From Neoceratodus forsteri (lineage: Eukaryota; Chordata; Ceratodontiformes; Ceratodontidae), in the NCBI GenBank assembly GCA_016271365.2, contig JADMNL010000022.1, forward strand, positions 220,696,501 through 220,760,500: DNA of 64,000 nucleotides, in the 5' to 3' direction. Position numbers and translations under genes: made by a program. Positions 49,495 to 60,231 of this stretch are shown piece by piece. Under the pieces are notes generated by a model. It was not told the DNA's origin. It saw only the letters and a program-made list of their open reading frames with translations, and made no database searches. The stretch's first letter is position 1; each line of letters starts with the position of its first letter.

Positions 49495-49863
49495 TTCATG
49501 TTTGCTTTTACATGTTGACTTTTATATACTTTCACACTTAGGCACTGGAGCTGTTTCATTTGTGCCAATTATTCTTATTCTTACAGCTATAGTAACATTT
49601 ATCTCTATTAATTTCCATTTGTTTTTGGTAACCAGGTAAGTGTACGCTGCAGTTTATTGCCTATTTTCAGACACAACCTGTAAATAATTAGCACCTACAA
49701 AGGCAAACAGATACACACTACAAGCAGCTCCGCTGCTTTACCCAAAACAAGGCAATTACACAAAACGAGAAGAGTCAACAACATGTAACACGTGATTTGT
49801 CAAAACAGTTCTCAAGTTCAAATAACATATCATTCTCTTTCTTATGCTTTCCCTGATGTGTAG
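49495..49863. other. Intron end, acceptor of the next exon
   Basis: AT-rich. Pyrimidine tract 'ttctctttcttatgctttccc' then tgatgtgtag acceptor at 49863. Nothing else recognised. Confidence 0.5.
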
Positions 49864-50431
49864 GTGAATAATGTCACATCCTTTGTTCCTGTATCACTGC
49901 TTTCTGGTAAGATTAAAGTGTTCAAGAGTGGTGGAACAATCAGACTCATAACAGATTTTGGACTGGTAGTAGCCTATGATGAAAGTCACTATGCCACCAT
50001 ATCCCTCCCTCCGAACTACTTTAACTCAACCTGTGGGCTGTGTGGAACGTTAAACAACAACCAGACAGATGATTTTCTTTCATCCAATGGATCATTAACC
50101 CCACTAGATGCATTTGCACAAAGTTGGAAGGTCCAGGATAGCGACACAATGTGTGGTGACAGCTGTGGAACTTCCTGCTTCTCCTGTAGTACTCAGAACA
50201 ACACTCTTTTCTCTGGAAATCAATATTGTGGAATAATGAGCAACCTCACAGGGCCATTTAATGCTTGTATTGCAGTTCTTCCACCCCAGAATTTTATTAC
50301 AGACTGTACCTATGACCTCTGTGCTACACAAGGTAACCTTACGGTATTATGCCTTGCTTTGAGTACATATGCTGCTAGATGCCAAGAACAAAATGTGACA
50401 GTAAGGGAGTGGAGAAAGCCAGGATTCTGCG
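49864..50431 (+). CDS. Alpha-tectorin-like gene, first VWD (C-terminal half) and C8 domain
   Basis: A 568-nt exon: 189 codons plus one base. VNNVTSFVPVSLLSGKIKVF to TDFGLVVAYDESHYATISLP completes the VWD. It holds the CGLCG motif (FNSTCGLCGTLNNNQTDDF), a CxxC site found in VWD proteins. The C8 domain follows: WKVQDSDTMCGDSCGTSCF, NQYCGIMSNLTGPFNACIAV, CTYDLCATQGNLTVLCLAL, YAARCQEQNVTVREW and KPGFC. The acceptor is tgtgtag/GTG, the donor TGCG/gtatgt at 50432, phase 1. Many N-glycosylation sequons (NVT, NST, NQT, NGS, NLT) fit a secreted protein. The exon is fully open. Confidence 0.95.
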
Positions 50432-50839
50432 GTATGTCACTTTACATCATTTGAAAATAAGATGCTTACCATATATCTGTCTTTTACATGTGTGGTTCTT
50501 TCACCTGATCTTAAAGTAATTTGATAAACTGTAGCTTACCTGTTTTCCTCATTGCATTTTGTCATTCGAATACAAAGTTGCAAAAATACGTAATTAAATA
50601 AAAAAAAATTCAGATTGTGGATTGTGAGAGCACCAGAACTGTTTCTGGTGATTTTGTCTATGTTTTCCCCTAAATTCCATTAATTTTATTCCATGATAAC
50701 TAGCATGCAATGGGCTGCATGATCACACAAATTTGCACATAGCACAAACTGAGGGATTTTGAACTACAACACAAATCTGTTCTGCTGCACAGCAAGGTTT
50801 CCTATATTCCTCCTTCTAGCACACATTAAAGTTTAACGT
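50432..50839. other. Intron, nothing recognised
   Basis: Begins with donor gtatgt. No feature seen before the LINE. Confidence 0.5.
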
Positions 50840-53482
50840 AGACCATTTCTCAATGTCTATTAGTAATGCTGATTGGACACCCATTACTCACCTCCCTTTG
50901 ATGGACCATACACTCGATTATTTTATCCTTACATTTAAAAACATTATCAACAGACATGCTCCACTTACTAGACGTAGATGTAAGGGTATTAAGGCACCCT
51001 GGCTCTCTACTGAAATCAGGACCCTCATGAAGCGTTGTGATGCAGCCAGGAAGACCTATAAACACAGCCTCCTTCATTCTGATTGGCTATATTATTGACA
51101 GCTGAGAAATAAGTGTAAAAATAGGATACAGGGTGCTAAACGTACCTATCTCCACTCACCTCAGACTGAGAATCTTAGCAAACCCAAAGAAATCTGGAAA
51201 CATATAAATTCTTTGATCAAAGGTAAATCAACCCAATGTCCAAGCTCCATATCGTCCAGTGGCCACCTCTTTCAAGATCCCCCATCCATTGCAGAAGGAA
51301 TTAATCAGTTCCTCACTGACCTTGATAGGTACACAGCTCACCTGCCACCAGTCTCAGATTTCTCTATCCCTACTCAGCATCACATCGCTCTTGGCTCCCG
51401 ACACCCTTGTCACCCAAAAATAGCCACTAGAAGAGAAGTCCTCAGGCTGTTATCAAATCTCAAGTCAGAGAGCTCCCCTGCCCATGACACGTTAGAACCC
51501 AGGTTTCTCAAACTAAGGGCAACAACACTCGCCACACCTGTCTGTGATCTTCTAAATAGATCCTTCCTCTCTGGTGAAGTGCCAAGTCTTTGGAAAGTGG
51601 ATGTAGTGGTCCCCCTCCATAAGGAGGGGGGGGACCCATGCTGTGAAAAATTATAGGTCTTTTTAAATTGTCTGCCCACTGGCTAAGATCCTGGAGTGGA
51701 TCCTGCACATTCAGCTACAGTCCTACCTAGACTTACATCATCTTCTCACAGACTGCCAGTGTGGCTTCAGGAAAGGCCATAGTACTACCACAGCCCTTGT
51801 CAAAGTCTCGACTGACATTCTTAATGCAAGTGATGCTGGTCTTCTAACTGGTGGCGTATTCGTCGACTTGACTAAGGCCTTCGATCTAGTCAACCACAAC
51901 CTTCTCCTTGGTAAATTACATCAATTAGGTCTAGATCGCTTAGCACTCACATGGTTCCATGACTACCTCACTGAAGATCGCAAAGGGTAAAATGGTCTGG
52001 TTGACTCTCCTCTTCAAAGCCTATCTCCACACGGAGTACCCCAAGGTTCTATACTTGGCCCAGTACTATTCTGGCTTTTTATCAATGAGCTTCCCAACTT
52101 CTATGGCGGTGCATCCATGCAATTATATGCTTACTGTCTGTAATCAAGAATTATTGTACATACTGTCTATAACAAAGAATTGTTGTACTTTTTTCCCTGC
52201 ATAACTTCTGTGTACACCTTTGTACCTAGGTCGCACCTGGAAACAAGCCTCGGCTCAGTGTGCCTTTCCCGGTCACCAATTTTAAATAAATAAATAAATA
52301 TGCTGATGACGCAATCCTATACCACTCATCTAACAACATAGACTGGCTTAACCAAAGCCTTAACTCTAATTTAATTGTGCTTGAGACCTGGTTCTCCGAC
52401 AATCACCTAATTCTAAATACGAAAAAAACAAAAGCTATGCTTTTCCATAACCCGTCCCCCAAACCTACCAAACAGCTCCACATCAGTACACAGTCAGGAG
52501 ACCCAATAGAGGTGGTTAGTACTTTTAAATACCTTGGGGTTCATTTTGATGCCTCCTTCTTAATGGAGCATTATGCAACTCAGCTTACCAAAATGATAAA
52601 CCAGAAGCTCAGGTTATTATACCGCCTCTGCCCTCTTTTATCCAACGCCGCCTGTAAAAAGATTGTGTCAACATCCCTTCTCCCTATTTTGTTCTATGAT
52701 GCCCCCCTACTACTCTCCTCCCAGTCCTCTTCCCTTGCACAGGTTCATCAACACTATCATAGGATTGGATGTTTTGCCCTTGGAGCGGACTCCAGAAAAC
52801 ACCACTGTGAGGCCCTGCATTCTCTTCAATGACCTAAATGTGACTCAAGGTTACAGTTTCACACCTTATGCCTTGTATTCAAACTTACCAAACTCTTTAA
52901 TCCCCCTTGCCTAAAGGGAATCATTTACAAAAAAGCACCCACATGCATGCTTAGATCTTCTTCCTTACCCGTATTAGCAATCCAGAAGATGCAACACCTA
53001 TTGAGTAAGTGCTCATTCGCCTTCTCATCTCCCTCTGCTTGGAATTCCCTCCCCCCCAACTTGCTCTCCTGCCCCAACCTATCCTCCTTCAAAAAAGAGC
53101 TTACTTATTTCCTAATAACCCCCCTCCTCTGCAATTGCTTTAAATAACCCGTATAACATCGTAAATGCCTAGTCTATGTTACTCTGATAGATGTATCTTG
53201 TAATCCACCTCCTCTCCTGTTCCTGCTATGTATATATTGTATAATATTAGTTACCCTATTTAGTTATATATGCTTAATGCCTGATCTGTTTTAAGTTAAT
53301 TACCTGGCTTTCCACTGTAATAATTTTTGCAACATTGTTAAATCTGTCTGTATCCTGTATATTATTATTGTATTTATCTATTGTACTGTGTTCACCACTG
53401 ACACCCGGGTCATCACTGAAAAAGGGACTGCATGGTCTTAGTGGACTTATGCAGTTACCAAAATTCTAATAAATAAATAAAT
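50840..53482 (+). mobile_element. L2/Rex-like LINE ORF2, decayed, with 3' tail
   Basis: EN-RT linker first (RHAPLTRRRCKGIKAPWLST, MKRCDAARKTYKHS), then RT: LNRSFLSGEVPSLWKVDVVV, CGFRKGHSTTTALVKV-like sequence at 51765, VDLTKAFDLVNHNLL (motif A near 51870), GVPQGSILGPVLF-like sequence (52040, motif B), then LYADD split by an insertion (52132-52297), then FSDNHLILNTKKTKAMLF, FKYLGVHFDASFLMEHYATQ. C-terminus SPSAWNSLPPNLLSC near 53030 and a 3' UTR ending (AAAT)n at 53470-53482. Frameshifts and stops are present. Family within the jockey/L2 group is uncertain. Confidence 0.85.
52132..52297 (+). mobile_element. Small LINE-tail retroposon inside the RT motif
   Basis: A 166-bp insertion between exact ATATGCT duplications (52125-52131 and 52298-52304). 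Removing it joins CAATTATATGCT to GATGAC, so the host reads QLYADD. The insert ends (TAAA)n like the 3' ends of the host LINE family and of 30540-31112 ('cgg(t)taccaa.. (aaat)n'), so it is either a 5'-truncated copy of a related LINE or a SINE sharing that tail. Confidence 0.82.
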
Positions 53483-53624
53483 AAAGCACCACTCTATCCC
53501 AGTTCCAAGGGCAAAATGATGTTCTTGTGTGCTTCATTAATGAACCCCACAGCAGCTAATTAGTGCAGCACACTATATGATAGCTTACTCAACCTAAGCT
53601 GTGATTTTCAAAAAAACCTATGGA
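53483..53624. other. Intron, nothing recognised
   Basis: Short unassigned stretch between the LINE and the family E repeat. Confidence 0.4.
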
Positions 53625-53930
53625 CTGATTTTCAGATTGCCCATGCCACAGTACCCCCACTGCTGAAAAAATCTCTGCAGGGTGGACAGTAATGTTTTGA
53701 GTCTGTGCTCTACACAGGTGGCAGGTGCAGCTCCAGGGGATGTGGTCTAACCAGGTGCAAAATGTTTGGCACAACTGTGCCAAAAAGGGCAGCAAGCTGC
53801 CGTAAATAATGGAACCAGCTGTAAGACAACTCCCTCTATGAAAATCTGGGGCATGTGAGAAAAAGTTTGGCTCCACATTTCCCACACCTGCGCCAGTCCC
53901 TGGGGGTTTTGAAGATCTGGCCCGTGAGCT
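53625..53930. repeat. Interspersed repeat family E, copy 2
   Basis: Copy of the 13600-13845 repeat (shared GTTTGGCACAACTGTGCCA-type palindrome, AAGCTGCC, ACCAGCTG). It opens with GGACTGATTTTCAGA and closes with TTTTGAAGATCTGGCCC, imperfect inverted ends. Confidence 0.5.
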
Positions 53931-54480
53931 AGTGACCAGACCATAAATGCTGAAAGGTAAATTGAGCTGCTTACAATAGCATTATGTTCATATGAATGCT
54001 CGTTACCTCAGTTGTTTGTGCCTTGCGGCTGCTACTGGCTCACACTGTTGATTCTACAGTTGACCCAGAAAAAACTCAACCTTTCTCTGGCTCTAGTGGA
54101 TCACTATTACTCATCTGTTCCCCATGTTACCATTAAATTCCTATTAGTAGTCTAATGGTCCCCCTTCCTCAACTGATACCTATTAGCATGTAACTTCAAT
54201 TTCTTGGTGTCAAGTGGTCCCACCTTCCCATAGTCTCAAGACCCATACCCAAATGTTGTCCCCCAAGACTGTGGCAAACACTTGCCCTTTGTTCACCTCC
54301 CTGGCTGGCCAACATCTGCCCCACAGAAGTCCTGTATCAATATGCAAAGTATGGTCTCCTAATAAAATGTTTCCACATTAGGTTGTATCACGCATGCATG
54401 CAAACAGTGTATTTTCAGCAGAATATTTCTTTTAATTATGACTCGGGCAAATTTCATGTTCTTTTTTAGCAAATGCTTGT
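53931..54480. other. Intron, nothing recognised
   Basis: No coding similarity. Repeat limits not seen. Confidence 0.4.
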
Positions 54481-54483
54481 GAA

Positions 54484-54745
54484 AGCTTTCAGTCAATCAA
54501 TCAATCAGTTTTTATTTGTAAAAAAGCACAATTCCCACAGAACAAAGCACTTGTACAAAAACTACTACATAAAAGTAATAAAATCAGAATTAAAAAAGCT
54601 CTAATTAAAATTCAGCAACTATTAAAAATTCAATCAACAAACTTAGTGAAGTGAGGGAAAGGTAGACCAAACAAGTAGGTCTTTAGAGCAGATTTAAAAC
54701 TCTCAACTACCTCCTTCATGACCCCATTAGCTGTGACAGATAATT
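54484..54745 (-). mobile_element. LINE 3' end fragment with (TGAT)n tail
   Basis: On the minus strand a frame reads FKSALKTYLFGLPF near 54690, the LINE C-terminal 'FKxxLKTYLF' block. A 3' UTR with 'ttacaaataaaaactg' follows, and an ATTGATTGATTGA tail (plus strand tcaatcaatcaatca at 54494-54508). Confidence 0.6.
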
Positions 54746-55464
54746 CTCACCTAAATGAGTATTTGTTCAGCAAGTGCCAAAGTCCTATTTTAGTGTAAGT
54801 AATGTGTCACCACTAATGTGGTTGTGAGGGGAGTCTGAGAGCTTTTGTCCAAGTTTGTTAGTGTTCTCAAATGCATCAAAGCTATAACTACCACATATGA
54901 GTGTGCAGGCATCATACCAGTCATACAGAGCTTTGCCATGTGCAGTACCCCCTGGAAAACTTCTCTAAATGGTGATATGTGGGCCAGTATTCTCCCCCTC
55001 CAATGTTTCCCAATGGGTACTACTTCTTAGAACCTAGGTGTAATTGTTCCCATTGACAACATGGAGAATCACAGAAAAAAGGAAATTCTATCAGACTTTC
55101 TGCAATTTCCTTAGTCTGTTTGCTCCAGCATTGTCAAAAGAGCTATAACCCAGAGTTGATGTTACTCTCCTGGACAATATTGTCCAATACATATCTAAGA
55201 GATTTCAGACATTTGGGGAATTGGTGTTACTGTAGAACTAGTTACTTTCATGCAAAGTAAATTTAGCACAAATATAAATGCAACCATATTTGCATAAATT
55301 TATTTTAGCACTAAGTCACAGTCACCACATTTACTATCATGGAAAAAATACTAAAAGTGATAGTCAGCACAAATTTATTTTCATGCAAATTGGTGCTTCA
55401 GTGAAAATAGTGAAAATTATTTGACAGTGAAACTTTCAAGTTCCACAGTATAATAATTATAGTT
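54746..55464. other. Intron, nothing recognised
   Basis: AT-rich. Contains loosely repeated 'agcacaaat..aaat' words at 55265-55400. No coding similarity. Confidence 0.4.
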
Positions 55465-55640
55465 CTAGTTTTGTTATGTAAGCAATAAAACATGATGGGT
55501 GTACATTAGACAGTTCTAATGCATGGCTAGGGGTTGTAGTGAGGCAGGCCGAGTGTGTCCAGTTACTATGACCCCTAACCGTGCATTAGAACTTTCTAAC
55601 GCACACCCCCATCGTGTCTTATTGCTTACTTACAGTAACA
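55465..55640. repeat. Palindromic MITE, GCAATAA-ended
   Basis: Left arm: GTAAGCAATAAAACATGATG, then GTTCTAATGCATGGCTAGGGGT. The right arm is its near inverse: ACCCCTAACCGTGCATTAGA, then CATCGTGTCTTATTGCTTAC. Arms of about 65 bp, spacer about 35 bp. No ORF. Confidence 0.78.
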
Positions 55641-56029
55641 GGTGTTCAAATAATTTTTGTTTTGCACTGTAGAACCATTCTGTTCCTTTTTTAGTTAAAG
55701 AAATCATTAGCAGATGTATCATAGTGAACACTCCACTGACGGACATGTTGCTCTGATGCATCTCCCTACATGGAGTAAGAGGAAGGGTGGCTTGGCCTGT
55801 CCTAATCATCCCCTCTCTTTTCCTAACCTGTACATTTATGCTCACTTCTGGGATCAGTGATGATGTCATTCTTTGATGCCTCTGGCAACCATCTCTTGTT
55901 GCCATTAGCCCTTCCCCTGCCCCAGCTCAGTATTAGTCCTTGACATCCAGTTGCTACCCCTCTCTAACCCTGTTCCCACCTGTGTCAATCCATAGCCCTC
56001 TCTGGGGCTAGAGTAACACAAAATTGCAA
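55641..56029. other. Intron, nothing recognised
   Basis: No recognised feature. Confidence 0.4.
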
Positions 56030-57420
56030 AGTGCAGCACAAAAGTTTGCCTTGCTCTTCACAATTGCTCAGGTGGTAAAAAATGATATTCACAAATGGAT
56101 AGTATAGGCTACTATTCGACTATGAATAGGGGTACTGTAGATAGAGACAGCAGTAACCTCATTACCACTACCTCTAATCCCACTAGTGCTGCCCTGACCT
56201 GTATTCCCTTAAATGGCCCCACAATGAAGAGTGCTGGTGCACTATTTGTTATCACAAAAACAGCCATGCAAACAAGCCCGCTGGGCATGCAAGGCACTAG
56301 CTAGCCATTTGCATGCCCATTATGGGCTCTTTTAGATGGTCTGTGGGTGTCCTAGTGTACCCTCCTAGCTCCTGCTCAATGCAACCACAGCCACTGGTGG
56401 TCTAGTGGTCCTTCCCATCCTCAATGCTAATCCCTGTCCCCATTATTTCCCATGAAATAGCCCTGGTAGTCCCTCCCCCTCCCCCATTCTCTGATCGCCG
56501 TCCTGCTATTAAATAAGAATTTTCCTGGTAGCCCGGTGGTCCCTCCCCCCTCCCCCAATGTCTGATCACCCTCTCATTTTTCAAACACATTTTTCTTGTT
56601 TAGGAAGGGGGACCCTCCCCCGATGTCCGATTCCCATCCCGTTATTCCCAAAAATATTTCCTGGTAGTCTAGTGATTCCTCCCCATCCATGATCCCCAGA
56701 AAACCATAACCCTGGTGGTCTTGTGGACCCCTCCACCCTGTCAGACATTGAACCTCCACCCTGCTCCCTCCAACCCAATCCCTAACTGGTGACCAGCACA
56801 GCCTTCCTCTCACCTCCACGGCTGGCTGCCGACTGAGCTGTGAATGAGTGCATAGTGTATATAGGGTTATGGTTGGCACAGGAAATCATTTTTGTGAAAA
56901 TACGGGATTGTGCACCTACATTGGGGAAGGGGGCAAGGACCACTAGACTACCAGAAAATGTGTGTTTGTATAAGGAGAGGGTGATTGGACATCGGCAGGG
57001 GGAAGGACCACTAGACTACCAGGAAAAATGTGTTTGAATAACAGGAGGGTAATTGGACATTGGGGGAGGGAAGAGGGACCAGAGACATGGTGTTGTGGGT
57101 GAGGGGGTGCCCTACATTACCTACATTACCTCCAACAACCACTTGGATTGCACAGAGTTAAGAAGAGGTTTTCCTTGGCAATATTTACTCCATGCAGTAG
57201 AACCCTGCAAAAGGATCTTGTGTGGAGAAACTGCTCGTGAATGGAACTGTGTGGATATGCAGGTTCTCTTCCCCTCATTTGCATTGAGGCCTCCCCAAAC
57301 CTTTGCCCCATAGTAAACCCACTTTGTGGGTGCAAACTGGGCTTTTGTGAATACCACTATAGTGTAAAACCAAGTTTGCACTGTGCAAATGGGGTTTGTG
57401 CCAGGGCAAAGCTTCATGAA
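56030..57420. mobile_element. Long foldback element, copy 2 (related to 16047-17377)
   Basis: The left half shares with copy 1 'gggcatgcaaggcactagc', 'catttgcatgcccat(t/a)a', 'ccctggt.gt.tagtggtcc' and 'ccccattctctgatc' (compare 16325-16460). It contains several tandem variants of CCTGGTAGTCTAGTGG with C-rich spacers (56385-56740). The right half (56930-57080) has the same words inverted: CCACTAGACTACCAGGAAAA and GGGGGAGGG. The centre is near 56850 (GGCTGCCGACTGAGCTGTGA). Near the right end, 57300-57410 forms its own hairpin (TTTGCCCCATAGTAAACCC with GGGGTTTGTGCCAGGGCAAA). Outer limits are approximate. Confidence 0.62.
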
Positions 57421-57839
57421 TCTGGACCCTGGTCTGTGCCCTCCAACAACTTCTCTCTAATTCTGAAGGCTTGTGTTTCCACTGTATGCTTTACATCCTG
57501 AGGGATACTGTGGCATGTGATAAGGGTGTGGAGGGGCAGCATGCATCTGTGCATGGTAGATAGCATCATTTACAAACTGGCCCACCCCTTTCCTCATTCA
57601 CTCACAGAGCCTTGTGCGACCACAGAAGGACCACCTTGTGACCCCTCTGTCTATGGCACAAAGGAACGCAATTTAGAAAAGGGCCACAAGTTGTGATTGT
57701 GCATGGGAACCTAGTGCATATGGTATTAGTTTCTCAGAAATCCCTCAGAATACAAACACATATCCTTGTTTCAAGATATTATTGGATTGCAGTTGCCATT
57801 TTATATAACTAATACTGTATATGTCTTTATTGAACCTAG
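57421..57839. other. Intron end, nothing recognised
   Basis: Ends in the acceptor 'tattgaacctag' at 57839. No repeat or coding feature seen. Confidence 0.45.
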
Positions 57840-58432
57840 ATGTGACTTGCCCAGCAAATAGTCACTTTGAATCATGTGGAGTCGCTTGCCCTGCCAGCTG
57901 TGGTGACACAACAGCACATCTTTATTGTAACCTACCCTGCAAAGAAGGATGCTTTTGCAATTCTAGTTATCTCTCAAGTGGTGGGCAATGTGTGTTGACC
58001 AGTCAATGTGGCTGCACAATGGATGGATTCTACTATACTAAAGGACAAATGGTCGTTTTTGGAGATAACTGCAGCAGAACGTGTACGTGCAGAAACAGTA
58101 CTTTCGGAATGGAGTGCAAGGACAATCAGTGTTCCATCAACGAGGAATGCAAAGTCGTCAATGGTGCAAGAGGATGCTACCCCAAAGCCAAGGGTATCTG
58201 TTGGGGAAGTGGCGATCCGCATTATAAGAGTTTTGATGAAAGGCGATTTGATTTTCAAGGCACCTGCATGTATACACTCAGCAACTACAATGGCACAGCA
58301 TTCAGTAACTTCAGCATTAAAGTGGAGAATGAGCACAGAGTGTCAAACAGAGTTGCCTGGACACGTCGAGTGCAAGTAGAGCTCGACCAGAATCTGATTG
58401 CTGTAAATTCATATGAAAAGGGCACAGTTTGG
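57840..58432 (+). CDS. Alpha-tectorin-like gene, TIL, VWC-like segment and second VWD (N-terminal half)
   Basis: A 593-nt exon: two bases finishing an Asp codon, then 197 codons. The TIL domain runs VTCPANSHFESCGVACPASC to SGGQCVLTSQCGC with the expected cysteine spacing. Next come DGFYYTKGQMVVFGDNC and CSINEECKVVNGARGCYPKA, a VWC-like unit. The second VWD starts GICWGSGDPHYKSFDERRFD with an intact GDPHY and FQGTC, and ends VQVELDQNLIAVNSYEKGTVW. The acceptor is acctag/AT, the donor TGG/gtgagt at 58433, phase 0. Layout equals that of exon 63161-63759, so both derive from one duplicated cassette. Fully open. Confidence 0.95.
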
Positions 58433-58991
58433 GTGAGTATTGAAATATGGAACTCTGAGGAATTTCTGAAACATACACGTAAACTGCAACTAGAACAATT
58501 GGTGGCCAGCAGTGGATAAGGCTGTCCCCATCAAAGGAGTCTTGTGACATCACAGACTTAAGAGGGCAAAACTCAAAAGAGTCTGTGAGGTCACAAGTTT
58601 TCCCAAAATGGAAACTCTGCATTCTTGGGCACTATTTGGCCATTTTTTATTCTTGGATAGAGTGTGATGAGCTACTGAACCTAAAAATGAATCGCCCATT
58701 TCTGTCAGTTTCAAACACTGAAAGAAACAGTTTCTTGTTTGAACATTCATGCAATATATATCTTACTTTCAAAAGCTGTTTGTGCCAGAAATCTGATTTC
58801 AAAATAATGGTATGACAGCATCCTAGCAGTAGAGCAGTATTTCAACAAGAAAGTGATGCCACTGTTTCCCTGTGAGGAAAAGAAAATCTGTACTATATAA
58901 TAATTTAGAGCCATATAAAAAATGTTGCACAAAAACAGTGCAGTGATGTGTGATTTTTACATATAACCATTATGTAATACTGCCATATAGC

Positions 58992-58993
<2 letters not shown>
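58433..58993. other. Intron, nothing recognised
   Basis: Short 1.1-kb intron, first half. Contains diffuse inverted words around 58530-58590 ('gtcttgtgacatcacagac' and 'gtctgtgaggtcacaagt') that could form a hairpin. Confidence 0.45.

Positions 58994-59029
<36 letters not shown>
58994..59029. repeat. (TG)n microsatellite
   Basis: About 18 GT/TG units, followed shortly by (GA)n at 59056-59068. Confidence 0.97.
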
Positions 59030-59030
<1 letters not shown>

Positions 59031-59342
59031 AAAAGGCAGTGTGTGTGTTTGTGACAGAGAGAGAGAGGGAATGAGAACTGAAGGGAGAAGGGAGATGCCT
59101 TTCATTGTAGACTTTAGTGTAGGAAATTCTTTCAATGATGCCACATGTTCATCTCACAGTTCTATGCAGTGGAAATAAGCCCATTAAAATACTCGTTACA
59201 AAAAGGATAGAAAACAGTGCTGAAAGCTGATTGCTGGAGTGCCAGTTTCATCCATGATGTTATCCCAATGCAATCTCACAGGTCAAACTAGTGCCTACAA
59301 AACAGCCTACTAATGACCATAAATACATACATGTATCCATTT

Positions 59343-59513
59343 TATTATCACAATAAGGCACTTGGGGCATGTGCCACTGGCATAACATCACTTCTTGGGT
59401 GATTCAGGGCACTTTGCCTGTGGCCTTGTACCTCATGATGCACCTGAGGTGTGACATTATCCCTGCATAATACAAACCCTGGTGTACCTTATTGCTTAAT
59501 TAATGCATACTGC
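59343..59513. repeat. Palindromic MITE, GCAATAA-type family
   Basis: Left CACAATAAGGCACTTGGGGC... and right ...GGTGTACCTTATTGCTTAA are imperfect inverted arms. The middle (GGGTGATTCAGGGCAC, TTTGCCTGTGGCCTTGTACC) is shared with 61775-61945 (GGGTGATTGAAAGCAG, CAGCCTGTGGCCTCGTGCC). It ends 52 bases before the exon at 59566. Confidence 0.62.
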
Positions 59514-59565
59514 CTGAAGCCATTACCGTTTATTAACAGAAAATAAATTATAATCCATATTATAG

Positions 59566-60132
59566 GTGAATGGTGAAAAGGTTCAAGTTCCTGTTACTCT
59601 AGCATCAGGAGCGATTCAGATTTACAGCAAGGGGGGTCCGCCGCTGTTCTGAAAACGTATTTTGGTCTCTCTGTTTCCTACGACTGGAGCAGCACAGTCA
59701 CAGTGGAGGTACCTGGACGCTATGCTGGTTTATTAACTGGCCTCTGTGGGAACTTTAATGGTAATTCAAGTGATGACTTCACAACTCCAAATGGCTCACT
59801 GGCTAATAATGCCATCACTTTTGGCAACAGTTGGCAGGAACCAAACTCAGCTGCTTCCTGTGCTGACATTCAACCAGCTTTTCAGTGTACAGCAGATATG
59901 ACAGCAACATACGGTTCCAGCAGGTACTGCAGCATCATTACCAATACGAGTGGGCCCTTCAGCTCATGTCAAAGCTCAATCGATCCTTCACTTTTCTTTG
60001 ACAATTGTGTCTTTGACTTGTGTGCTACAACCGGTGATCAAAAAGCATTTTGTGAAGCTGTGAGGGACTATGCGGTTCAATGCCAATCCCTTAATATATC
60101 TGTCAAGGACTGGAGAAATGTCACTGGCTGTG
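59566..60132 (+). CDS. Alpha-tectorin-like gene, second VWD (C-terminal half) and C8; contains a 1-base frameshift
   Basis: The exon opens VNGEKVQVPVTLASGAIQIY and closes with the C8 end KDWRNVTGC plus one base; acceptor tatag/GTG, donor TGTG/gtaagt. The frame breaks after QIYSKGG: the G run at 59631-59636 has six G, and reading on gives a stop at 59653. One more base in the run would put the rest in frame (LKTYFGLSVSYDW, LTGLCGNFNGNSSDDF, CADIQPAFQCTADM, YCSIITNTSGPFSSCQ, CVFDLCATTGDQKAFC). The exon is 567 nt, while its counterpart at 49864 is 568 nt. The VWD CGLCG motif reads TGLCG, so its first Cys is replaced by Thr. Homopolymer sequencing error or a real lesion; the sequence cannot tell. 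Confidence 0.88.
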
Positions 60133-60170
60133 GTAAGTAAAACATTATATATTTTTACGTATTTATTTGT

Positions 60171-60231
60171 TTTAACCCCTTAAGTGCCCAATGACCTACA
60201 GTGCATGCCCTGGGGTACTTAAGAGGTTAAA
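60171..60231. repeat. Hairpin MITE-like element with TTTAACC ends
   Basis: TTTAACCCCTTAAGTGCCC from 60171 pairs with GGGGTACTTAAGAGGTTAAA ending at 60231, with a 22-base loop. It starts 38 bases after the donor of the preceding exon and resembles the element at 4773-4855. Confidence 0.65.
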
